Shown in pieces: positions 9,453-17,754 of a stretch of 64,000 nt of DNA (positions within the stretch are counted from its first letter, which is position 1; every line of letters begins with the position of its first letter). The stretch lies in contig CACASQ010000001.1 of assembly GCA_902535255.1 (NCBI GenBank), forward strand, positions 1 to 64,000. Direction: 5' to 3'. The DNA is from an uncultured Pelagibacteraceae bacterium (lineage in GTDB: Bacteria > Pseudomonadota > Alphaproteobacteria > Pelagibacterales > Pelagibacteraceae). Position numbers and translations under genes: made by a program. Under the pieces are notes generated by a model. That model worked only from the letters and a program-made list of their open reading frames with translations, searched no databases and was not told the origin of the DNA.

Positions 9453-9687
9453 CTACTAGGTTCTTACGCATCCTCTTGGAGCTACCGAAAACTTTATGAG
9501 ATACTTTCAGCCACTGAAACATATTAATAGAAACTACTGAAACATTGGAACCACTAATGAATGCTGCCCTTTTTCTGCCTGCTTGCAAAAATTTACAGGC
9601 ACATAATTGAAACTTATCATTGAGCCAAGCAGCACAAGCACTTGCACATGATTTGAAACAACTTGAAACAATGAAACTCACAATCAT
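9415..9687 (-). CDS. Hypothetical Cys-rich small protein
   Basis: Start overlaps stop of primase-helicase as ATGA; N-terminus SSCFKSCASACAAWLNDKFQLCACK. Confidence 0.55.
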   Translation of the reverse strand: MIVSFIVSSCFKSCASACAAWLNDKFQLCACKFLQAGRKRAAFISGSNVSVVSINMFQWLKVSHKVFGSSKRMRKNLVVGRQDYTKELHG

Positions 9688-11837
9688 TTTGAAAAATCCT
9701 TACCTCTTTGAATAAAATATTTGGCTGCACCATCCCTGCTATTATCAACCTTGACCCAATAATTGTAACCATCATCGTATGAAATGCCCTGTGCAGTCAT
9801 TCCATTTTTAGTTTCTGCTGATCCATTCAAGCCATTAACAAGCTGTCGTCTAACTTTAGATTTGATTGTCTTTTCATCAACATTGGTATCTGCAAATTCA
9901 GGATCTTTCATCACTACCTGCTCCACAGCTGCATTCAAAGTACATTCATCATTTACCATTAGACTTTTGATTAATGGTATTTGGGACTTGGCAAATGCTT
10001 CGTTCTTTTCTGCTTTTAATTTATTTTTAGCTTTAGCAATTTTGTTTATGTCTGAAGTAGTAAATACTCCAAGACTTTCATTCGCTGATTCCCCATCTTC
10101 ATTAACAACTTCAAGAGATACTGAATTCTTTTTAAGCCAATCAATCTCATCTTCTGTGATACTGTAATTTGATTTAGCTTCAATCAAGCCAGCATAATTT
10201 GTAAACTTTGATCCATCTTTGATATGATCTTGAAACTTATCTTTGAATAGTTTTTTAGTCATGGGCTGAATAGCCAAAACAAATCTAGCAGCAGCTACTA
10301 ATGATGATGCACCTCTTGCAGCATTAAGAGCAACCTGATGATCAACCAGCAGCTCCCCATCTGTTATAGTTATCATGCTAAACTTGTTTGTGTGATGACC
10401 AGCAACTATGCAGCCATTATTTTCTACTGCTAAAGGTATTAAAAAATCTTTTACAAATTGCTCCATCTTTGCATTGTTATTTTCATCGTATGCACCTGTC
10501 TGAAAGCTGATTAATGGATCTAATAATATAAATTTTATATTATGTTTCTTAATGGCTAGCTGCAGCTGCAGGTATTCTTTTGTTGCTTTAGCTTCTGCCA
10601 TTGTAAATTTTACTAATTTAATCTGATCTTCTAATCCTCTTATGAAGATTTTATTGTTGGTTTTCTTATGTTCTAGTAGGTTTTCAATAGCTTTGATTCT
10701 TAATCTAATTTCATTTTTTGTTTCTTCTGCAGCTAATATTAAAACATTTCCATTTTCTTTTATTGGTCTACCAAGTATTTTTTGTCCGTTAGCGAGAGCT
10801 GCAGCAAGCATTGCCATAAGAATAGTTTTACCTACACCAGCTTGCCCTACAATTAAGGTTAATGCTTTCTTCATCATCCAACCATCAACAATCCAATGCC
10901 TAGCTTTTAAAGTTTCTGTTCCTGTGTATTCCTCTAGTTCAAGAGCTTCTAATTGTTCAGCAACAGGGGCGAGTTCAAGATCCACTTCAGCTGCAAGATC
11001 TTTATCAATCATTTCGCCTATCTTTCTTTTGATTGTTTCAGAATTTAATTTGTAAGTTTTGTATTGCCCATCTTTTATTTTCTGTATCTTTTTATGATCA
11101 TCAAATGGAGTTCCAAAGTTTTCTACTATCGCATCAATGTATTCATCTTTATATTTACCTGCAGCATGCAGGATAGAAGCTGCAAATAATAATGCATCAT
11201 ATCTATTCTTTCCTGTTTCTAAATTTGTTGCAGCAGCAATGTATGAATAATTATTAAATCTGTTTCTGTGTTTGAATTGTTTAAAAGTATATGGCTTCCC
11301 TCTAGGATCATAAGGTATTTGTTTAGAGTGGAATGGATAATTAATTCCAACATCTGATCCGTTATGATTTGGGTTACATTTTCCAAAATCAATTGTGTAT
11401 TTTTTTTTCGCTAACTTCATGCCAAGATCTCTAGACCATTTGGCAGCTACTGCTACTGGAACAGCTTTTTTAAAAAACATCCATGCGTGCCATCTACCAC
11501 TAGGCGATTTAATTGGAATAGCTTTTGGATCTAATGAAAATAATTCACTACAAATTTCTTTTGCATCTACTTTTTGATCAATATCAACTACTGCAGCTTT
11601 AGCATATTTCTTTCCATCTATTTCAAAACAAAGATTGCCACCCTGTTTAAGCTGCCCTGTAAGATGAAGCTCCCAATCAATATCTTTATTTTCCCAATAC
11701 TGTTTCTTCTTTCCATTAGGAAGATAGCCATCCCAAATTAATCTTTTGTTCTTCTTTCCACTGATTAATTCTGCTATAAAGTTTTTATCATTTTCAGAAG
11801 CCCAATGCATTGTGTTGGGCTTTTGTGTTTCAAGCAT
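9684..11837 (-). CDS. Primase-helicase: N-terminal AEP/prim-pol-like domain plus RepA-like RecA-fold ATPase
   Basis: AEP-like AAVVDIDQ and SPSGRWHAWMFF; Walker A LIVGQAGVGKTILMA; Walker B-like IKFILLDPL; GHHTNK. Confidence 0.88.
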   Translation of the reverse strand: MLETQKPNTMHWASENDKNFIAELISGKKNKRLIWDGYLPNGKKKQYWENKDIDWELHLTGQLKQGGNLCFEIDGKKYAKAAVVDIDQKVDAKEICSELFSLDPKAIPIKSPSGRWHAWMFFKKAVPVAVAAKWSRDLGMKLAKKKYTIDFGKCNPNHNGSDVGINYPFHSKQIPYDPRGKPYTFKQFKHRNRFNNYSYIAAATNLETGKNRYDALLFAASILHAAGKYKDEYIDAIVENFGTPFDDHKKIQKIKDGQYKTYKLNSETIKRKIGEMIDKDLAAEVDLELAPVAEQLEALELEEYTGTETLKARHWIVDGWMMKKALTLIVGQAGVGKTILMAMLAAALANGQKILGRPIKENGNVLILAAEETKNEIRLRIKAIENLLEHKKTNNKIFIRGLEDQIKLVKFTMAEAKATKEYLQLQLAIKKHNIKFILLDPLISFQTGAYDENNNAKMEQFVKDFLIPLAVENNGCIVAGHHTNKFSMITITDGELLVDHQVALNAARGASSLVAAARFVLAIQPMTKKLFKDKFQDHIKDGSKFTNYAGLIEAKSNYSITEDEIDWLKKNSVSLEVVNEDGESANESLGVFTTSDINKIAKAKNKLKAEKNEAFAKSQIPLIKSLMVNDECTLNAAVEQVVMKDPEFADTNVDEKTIKSKVRRQLVNGLNGSAETKNGMTAQGISYDDGYNYWVKVDNSRDGAAKYFIQRGKDFSK

Positions 11838-11839
11838 GT

Positions 11840-12097
11840 TTACCTCAAATTCGCATCAACCATATTCTGTTGTAAAGTTTTAACGATCAGATTCGCAGGA
11901 TAGAAAATCTTTCTGCCAACCCTAGTGTAAGGAAATAATGATCTACCTTTTGATCTTTGTTTACGCAAAGCTGCATCTGATTTCAGATTAATAATCTTTG
12001 CCAACTGTTTAGAAGTAAGTAGTTTGAGATTTCCCTCTCGCTGCATATCTTCAAGTTCTTTAGTAGATACCAACCCAGCTCTAACATTTACTGTCAT
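11840..12097 (-). CDS. AlpA/excisionase-like HTH regulator
   Basis: LTSKQLAKIINLKSDAALRKQRSKGRSLFPYTRVGRKIFYPANLI winged-HTH pattern; start at ATG 12097 has AGGAG upstream, better than track start 12118. Confidence 0.82.
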   Translation of the reverse strand: MTVNVRAGLVSTKELEDMQREGNLKLLTSKQLAKIINLKSDAALRKQRSKGRSLFPYTRVGRKIFYPANLIVKTLQQNMVDANLR

Positions 12098-12156
12098 GTA
12101 TACTCTCCTTTTTTTCATTGAAGTTATTTTTAAAATATTTGTGATCTTATGTGATT

Positions 12157-12193
12157 TCTCTTTTCAGAAGAGATTGGGGCATTGCTGCCCCAA
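12157..12193 (-). promoter_or_regulatory. Two abutting hairpins upstream of alpA
   Basis: TCTCTT/AAGAGA (12157-12173) next to TTGGGGCA-TTGC-TGCCCCAA (12174-12193). Confidence 0.6.
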
Positions 12194-12254
12194 CCATGTA
12201 CGGAGTGGAATCCGAACAGGATCTGCTTAACAGAAAAAAATTAATTTGTGATAT

Positions 12255-12797
12255 CTATTTTGGAAGTAGTTTCTTTAAAGCTCTCTTCTTGTAAATCTCT
12301 AATTGTTTCTTGGTATAGCTGCCATCTCTAGATCTTTTCTTACCGATAGCTTCACGCAGGATTGTTAAATCTTTTTTAAAAGTTTTTTCTTCAGGTGGTC
12401 TTTTGTAGAGTGTGTTTCTTTCAAATGCCAGCAGCTCCTGATCAGGATCTTCATTTTCAAATACAGTTTTTACATTGTATTTTTTTATTGCAGCGAGCAG
12501 CCGATCTAATTCAATTCTGTTTATTCTGATATCTGCTGCAACATAATGTTTTAAAAAATTCATTCTATGGTTCTTATCTTTGAATAAAAACCTATCAATA
12601 ATTTGATGAGTCGCTGCAGGAGTCATCTTAATTTTTTTCAGAAATTTAATTAGATCTTCGTAAGAATGTATTTCATTAAGTGGTCTGATCCCCTCTTTGA
12701 TAAAAGGTTCTAAACCCATACCTCTATCTTTATAAAATAGATCACTTAACGATCCTAAATTTGTTTCTGTTTTTCTTTTTTTCTTTTTTGTCGGCAT
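12255..12797 (-). CDS. Hypothetical element protein
   Basis: Long open frame downstream of int on same strand; no recognised domain. Confidence 0.75.
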   Translation of the reverse strand: MPTKKKKRKTETNLGSLSDLFYKDRGMGLEPFIKEGIRPLNEIHSYEDLIKFLKKIKMTPAATHQIIDRFLFKDKNHRMNFLKHYVAADIRINRIELDRLLAAIKKYNVKTVFENEDPDQELLAFERNTLYKRPPEEKTFKKDLTILREAIGKKRSRDGSYTKKQLEIYKKRALKKLLPK

Positions 12798-12862
12798 CGG
12801 CTTTTTTCCACTCCTTGTTTAACTTTAACTTAATATCAATCCAATTGACAGATGGTTTTGGT

Positions 12863-14350
12863 TTAATCATCCTTACCACCTTTCACTGCTTTTAATTTGT
12901 GATCCTGCTTTTCCTGTCTTGGCGAATACATGTGATCAATATCAAGAGCTGCTTTGTTTTCAGTAAAGTAATGTTCTTTAGTAACAACAGGCGAGCTATG
13001 TTTCATTCTTAAAGATGCAGCTTCAAGACCTTTAACTCTTCCATAGTGTGTTACAAAAGTTTTTCTTAAATGTTTAAAAGTATATTTGCATTTATACTTA
13101 TACAGCTTCCTAGTTTTTTTCTTCCTAACAAGCTCTCTATCAGCTAAACCAAATTTATATTGAAACCTATCCAGCTGCCATCTGTAACTGCTATTAGTGA
13201 TTGGCTTCATAATGTCATTTGATTGAGGAAAGACAAATGGACTCTTCAGATAGTGAGCTAAATCTTCTCTATCGTGCAGCAGCTGCCTTAACCTTTTTAA
13301 AATATCTGCAGCTTCAATTGTAAGTTTTTCAGTATAAGATTTTCTGTTCTTACTATCAAAGACATGCATCAATCTTTTATCAAGATCTAAATATCCTGTT
13401 GCTCCTCTTTCTTTTTCTTTCAGAATATTTGTTGGCACTTTCCATTGTATGCCCCTAACATCTTCCCCTCTTTCCCCAACCTCTACTAGTAAACAATAGA
13501 TGGTCAAAAAATGTGGAGTAAAGTCAGTATTAGTTTTGTGAAGATTGTTAGAGATATAATCTCTTTGAGCAAGCACCACATCAAGATCAATAAATTTTTT
13601 GTCTTTATTGATTATGTATTTTTTCACTCTCAAACATGGATTATTAGAACCATGATAAAGTCTTTCATGACTTCTAGTCATATCCCATTCGAAAGCTACT
13701 GATAGAGCTGCCAATGCATTGTTAGCAGCTGCAGGTTTATTCTGCATTCTCTTCATGTAGATTTCTAGATCGTCTCTAATAATTTTTGATAACGGAACAT
13801 CTTTCAATGCACCTGTAACAAATCTTCCATTAAAGTTGATAGGTTCATTAAATAACTCCGTATATTCTTTGTGTGATTTTTTACCCTCACAAAGTACATG
13901 AGCTGTTAAGCTGCTAATATAACCCTGAACAGTTTTAGCTTTATATTCTAACCTGTTTCTACTTCTAATTCGCTGCCCTGAAGCTCCTTTAGAAATAAAA
14001 GATTTTACAAGATCAGCAACAGTGGCTTCTGTTGAAGCTCCGTTAGTCCTCTTGCTTTGGTTCTTCCATTCATCATAGTTAGCTCTTAACCTAGATTTGA
14101 TTTCTGAAAGTGGCAGCTCATAACTACCAAGTTTCTTTTTCTTCCCTGTTGTCGTTCTCTTTCCATCAGGTTTTACAATCTTGATTCCCCAATGTGCATA
14201 GTAAGTATGTTTAAACTTTCCTACATATAAACATAAACCCTCAATGCCTTTTGCGAAGAGCCAAGTTCCTGCTTTTACTGTCTTGATTGTTTTGTCGAGT
14301 TTATCTTTTGTAAACTCAATTGTGTGTTCTCTATTTTTTACTTTTTTCAT
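12863..14350 (-). CDS. int: Tyrosine recombinase/integrase
   Basis: C-terminal FKHLRKTFVTHYG...LRMKHSSPVVTKEHYF fits HxxR...H...Y catalytic boxes; adjacent to attR; GGAG 6 nt before ATG. Confidence 0.92.
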   Translation of the reverse strand: MKKVKNREHTIEFTKDKLDKTIKTVKAGTWLFAKGIEGLCLYVGKFKHTYYAHWGIKIVKPDGKRTTTGKKKKLGSYELPLSEIKSRLRANYDEWKNQSKRTNGASTEATVADLVKSFISKGASGQRIRSRNRLEYKAKTVQGYISSLTAHVLCEGKKSHKEYTELFNEPINFNGRFVTGALKDVPLSKIIRDDLEIYMKRMQNKPAAANNALAALSVAFEWDMTRSHERLYHGSNNPCLRVKKYIINKDKKFIDLDVVLAQRDYISNNLHKTNTDFTPHFLTIYCLLVEVGERGEDVRGIQWKVPTNILKEKERGATGYLDLDKRLMHVFDSKNRKSYTEKLTIEAADILKRLRQLLHDREDLAHYLKSPFVFPQSNDIMKPITNSSYRWQLDRFQYKFGLADRELVRKKKTRKLYKYKCKYTFKHLRKTFVTHYGRVKGLEAASLRMKHSSPVVTKEHYFTENKAALDIDHMYSPRQEKQDHKLKAVKGGKDD

Positions 14351-14482
14351 TTTCCACTCCTTGTTTAGTTACTTGTAGTGGATCGGTTTCAAGCTGTGAT
14401 ATCTATTCTCAAAATAGCTTTTCGCTTTTTTGTAGATCGTACACTCACAAACCTAACTCTAGATTGCACAAATCAAACTCCT

Positions 14483-14510
14483 GCGAGCAGCTGCAACAGC
14501 AGCTGCGAGC
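14483..14510 (-). repeat. Right terminal structured motif (inverted relative to left; gctcgc a gctgc tgttg cagct gctcgc on minus strand)
   Basis: Same length, loop and flanks as 6654-6681, with compensatory stem substitutions. Confidence 0.85.
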
Positions 14511-14540
14511 AAATTAAGCTGACGATTTTTTAAGTAGGAC

Positions 14541-14569
14541 TTGAAGAATAAATTGTTTTATCCTATATA
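14541..14569 (+). promoter_or_regulatory. Candidate sigma70-type promoter for restored tRNA-Thr, located in element DNA
   Basis: TTGAAG(14541-14546)-17 nt-TATATA(14564-14569), ~9 nt before tRNA start. Confidence 0.65.
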
Positions 14570-14578
14570 TTCACGCAA

Positions 14579-14655
14579 GCCCTCATAGCTCAATTTGGTA
14601 GAGCAATTGATTTGTAATCAATAGGTTCGCGGTTCGAGTCCGTGTGAGGGCACCA
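14579..14655 (+). tRNA. tRNA-Thr(TGT), reconstituted at attR
   Basis: GCCCTCA acceptor pairs with TGAGGGC; anticodon TGT in gattTGTaatc; encoded CCA at 14653-14655. Confidence 0.94.
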
Positions 14656-14656
14656 C

Positions 14657-15412
14657 TTATATCGTCTCTTTTCTTATTTGTTCTAATTGAATTTTTTTTT
14701 GTAGGTCTTTACTCTTATCATAAAGTAGGTTGAATTTAATCTTATCTTGAACTTTTATGATAATTTTTTTTGCATTTCTTACTTCAACATTGTCTGCTAC
14801 AGCACTAACTGGTCTCTTGAGATAATTAAGATTATTAATTACAATTTTTGATTTATCTCCAACAATTTTTCCTGTCCATCTTCTAGGTCTGAATGCACTT
14901 ATTGGTGCTATAGATATTTTTTTAGAGTTTAGATTTAAGATTGGACCATGAACTGAGAGATTATAAGCTGTGCTTCCAGCTGGCGTTGAAACTAGAACTC
15001 CGTCTGAAACCAGTTTTTTAATTACAAATTTTTTGTTATTTTTTATTGTTAAGTTAGCAGCTTGTCTACTCTGCCTTAAAATTGAGACTTCGTTAATTGC
15101 AATACATTTTTTTGATTTATTTTTGAAAAAAACAGTCATCTCTAAAGGAGATATTGATATCATTTTTGACTTTTTGATATTTTGGATTAAATTTTTTGAG
15201 AATTTGTTCATCAAAAAACCATAGTTGCCAGAGTTAACTCCGTAAAACAATTTATTAGAATATTTGTTTTTCTTTAATGTTTGGAGCATAAAACCATCAC
15301 CGCCTACAACAATAATAATATTTTTTTTATGAAGTTTTTCCTTGTTTATAATTTTTTTAATTTGTTTTTTTATTTTTAAAGACTTAATATTTTTATCTGA
15401 AATAATTATCAT
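14657..15412 (-). CDS. nadK: NAD kinase
   Basis: GGDGFMLQTL, NSGNYGFL, SDGVLVSTPAGSTAYNLS. Confidence 0.95.
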   Translation of the reverse strand: MIIISDKNIKSLKIKKQIKKIINKEKLHKKNIIIVVGGDGFMLQTLKKNKYSNKLFYGVNSGNYGFLMNKFSKNLIQNIKKSKMISISPLEMTVFFKNKSKKCIAINEVSILRQSRQAANLTIKNNKKFVIKKLVSDGVLVSTPAGSTAYNLSVHGPILNLNSKKISIAPISAFRPRRWTGKIVGDKSKIVINNLNYLKRPVSAVADNVEVRNAKKIIIKVQDKIKFNLLYDKSKDLQKKIQLEQIRKETI

Positions 15413-15423
15413 TATAATTTTTT

Positions 15424-15510
15424 TGGTGCCCTCGGCCAGACTCGAACTGGCACTCCCAAAAGGGCAAGGATTTTAAGTCCTTTGTGTCTACCAATTTCAC
15501 CACGAGGGCA
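15424..15510 (-). tRNA. tRNA-Leu(TAA)
   Basis: Minus-strand class II tRNA, anticodon TAA in CTTAAAA, encoded CCA. Confidence 0.93.
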
Positions 15511-15648
15511 CATCGTTTTTTTAATTTCAATTTAGTATATTAATACAACAATGTTTTAAAGAGTTAAAATTTATAAATTCTTAATTACTATTCTGCCACA
15601 AATTCACAAAATTTTTAAACTTTTTTGTAATTTTCGTAACTAAATTTA

Positions 15649-17754
15649 ATGAGGGACATTACAACACTTTCATTATCACGGATATTATATATAAAACAAA
15701 GAATTATAGGAATTTTAAAAAGTTATAAAATGAAAATTTTAAAAATCTCAGTAATAATAGCGGTTTTAGTTTCAAGTCCATTCTTATTTTTAATCTACGA
15801 TTTAGCTTCATTTGATAAAAGTTATTTAAACAGAAATGTAATATATTTTAATAAAACTAATCTTAATAGTAAAAAGTCAAAAGAATTCTATTCTCTGATT
15901 GAAAAGATTTATTACAAAACTATTTATAAATTTAGTAATAACCAGAAAGAATACTGGGGTGTTGATGTTCAAAATAGAAGCTTATTAGAAGAATATAAAA
16001 TTATAAAGGGACAAAAGTCTGGTTTTAAAGAAGGTATGACTCTTGACGAAATAAAAATGCCAGGAAAAAACTGGCCGAGAAGTCATGGAAATTTAAATTC
16101 AGTTAGATTTTCAAATTTAAAAAAAATTAATAGTCAAAATATAAAAAATCTTAAATTAGCTTGGACGTTTAGTGCTGAAGATGGAAAGAAAGGGATACAA
16201 GCAAACCCAGTAGCAAAAAATGGTAGAGTCTATTTTCCTACCCCAGGGAATTTTATTGTTTGCCTGGATGGGACAAACGGTAAATTAATCTGGAAATATA
16301 AAGTAAAGAATGGATCTCATGCTGCGAAAAGAGGCTTAATGTTATGGAAAGACAAAATTTCAGGACAAGAAAAAATTATATTTAATAATGATGATGAATT
16401 AATTATGTTGGATGCCGATACTGGTAGACCTTCAAGAAATTTTGGAAAAAATGGAATTGTTTCAACAGGTTCCTCTCCTATGACACCAGTAATTATTGAT
16501 GATCAAATAATCATAGGCACTACACGACCTGCAATAGAGTCCTATAATATTAAATCTGGTAAAATTGAATGGAAATATTATTTACGAAAATTTGATGAAG
16601 GTATTTTAAACTCAAGTGACTTTGAAGGTGGAAATCCTTGGGGAGGGATTTCAGCTGATAGTAAATCAAAAACTGTTTACTTGACTACCGGAAATGCCCA
16701 TCCTTACTTCGTGGGTGTAATGCGACCTGGAAAAAATCTTTATGCAAACAGTATAATAGCATTTGATTTAGTAAAAAAAGATATTAAGTGGTATTTTCAA
16801 GAAACTTGTCATGACATTTGGAATTTTGATATTGCTGCACCTCCAGTATTAACAACATTAACCTTAAATAATAAACGAGTAGACGTGGTTGTTGCTTTTA
16901 CAAAATTGGGAAATACGATAATTTTAAATCGAGATAATGGTCAACCAATATTCGATTATAGAAAAAGGATAGCCCCAGCATCTAAATTACCGGGTGAGAA
17001 AACTTGCTTGTATCAACCCGATTTAACTACGCCAGAACCTTTTTATAAATCTGAATTTAATTTGGAAGATATAACTGATGTAAGTAAACAGGAGAATGAA
17101 TTTGTAAAAAATTTAGTTAAAGATTTTAACTATGGTTTTTTTCCAACTCATGAACTTAATAAACCTACTCTAGTCAAGTCACTTCATGGTGGGGCAACGT
17201 GGACTGGTGCATCAGTAAATCCAAAAAAAAATATCGCATATGTGACATCAAATAATATGCCAGATTTAATAGAGGTGTATTCTTCAAAAGACATAAATAA
17301 AAATTTCAAAGTTTCTACTAATGGCATGAAACAAAAGCAGCTATTCGATAGTAAAGGATATCCTGGTGTAAAAATGCCTTGGGGAGCTCTAACTTCTATA
17401 GATTTAAATAAAGGAAAAATACTTTGGCAGGTACCATTGGGAAATTTTGAAAAACTGAAGCACAAAAAAGATACTGGGACCTTAAATTATGGAGGGGCTA
17501 CTGCAACTGCGGGTGATTTAGTGTTTGCCTCAGGTACATTAGATAAAAAATTGAGAGCATTTGACTCTAATACTGGTGAAGTATTGTGGACATATGAGCT
17601 TCCGTACATTGGATCAGCTCCACCAACTATCTACGAAGCTAAAGGCGAACAATATCTAATGATTCCAGCTACTGGAAGTTGGTCTTTAAAAAATGTATAT
17701 CCAGATTTAGTAGAATATGGAGATACGTTTTTAGCATTTAAAATTAAGAGATGA
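15649..17754 (+). CDS. Membrane-anchored PQQ-dependent (quinoprotein) dehydrogenase; start may be ATG 15730
   Basis: N-terminal TM followed by beta-propeller repeats (GKLIWKYKV, GGNPWGGISAD, WTGASVNPKKNIAYVTSNN, GYPGVKMPWG). Confidence 0.85.
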   Translation: MRDITTLSLSRILYIKQRIIGILKSYKMKILKISVIIAVLVSSPFLFLIYDLASFDKSYLNRNVIYFNKTNLNSKKSKEFYSLIEKIYYKTIYKFSNNQKEYWGVDVQNRSLLEEYKIIKGQKSGFKEGMTLDEIKMPGKNWPRSHGNLNSVRFSNLKKINSQNIKNLKLAWTFSAEDGKKGIQANPVAKNGRVYFPTPGNFIVCLDGTNGKLIWKYKVKNGSHAAKRGLMLWKDKISGQEKIIFNNDDELIMLDADTGRPSRNFGKNGIVSTGSSPMTPVIIDDQIIIGTTRPAIESYNIKSGKIEWKYYLRKFDEGILNSSDFEGGNPWGGISADSKSKTVYLTTGNAHPYFVGVMRPGKNLYANSIIAFDLVKKDIKWYFQETCHDIWNFDIAAPPVLTTLTLNNKRVDVVVAFTKLGNTIILNRDNGQPIFDYRKRIAPASKLPGEKTCLYQPDLTTPEPFYKSEFNLEDITDVSKQENEFVKNLVKDFNYGFFPTHELNKPTLVKSLHGGATWTGASVNPKKNIAYVTSNNMPDLIEVYSSKDINKNFKVSTNGMKQKQLFDSKGYPGVKMPWGALTSIDLNKGKILWQVPLGNFEKLKHKKDTGTLNYGGATATAGDLVFASGTLDKKLRAFDSNTGEVLWTYELPYIGSAPPTIYEAKGEQYLMIPATGSWSLKNVYPDLVEYGDTFLAFKIKR

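Larger units (their letters stand above)
6499..14655. mobile_element. Integrative mobile element in tRNA-Thr, phage-satellite-like (int, alpA/xis, primase-helicase), ~8.1 kb
   Basis: Direct tRNA-half repeats at both ends; tyrosine integrase beside attR; AlpA-like HTH; AEP-like/RecA-fold replication protein; different oligonucleotide composition from flanks; flanked by ordinary backbone genes. Confidence 0.93.

Noticed and set aside
14320-14517. 65-aa plus-strand ORF across the int start and right terminal motif
   Set aside because: Overlaps the int leader and structured noncoding DNA; no RBS or domain.
6499-14655. Complete prophage
   Set aside because: Too short and no recognisable capsid, portal, terminase, tail or lysis genes; satellite-like element fits better.
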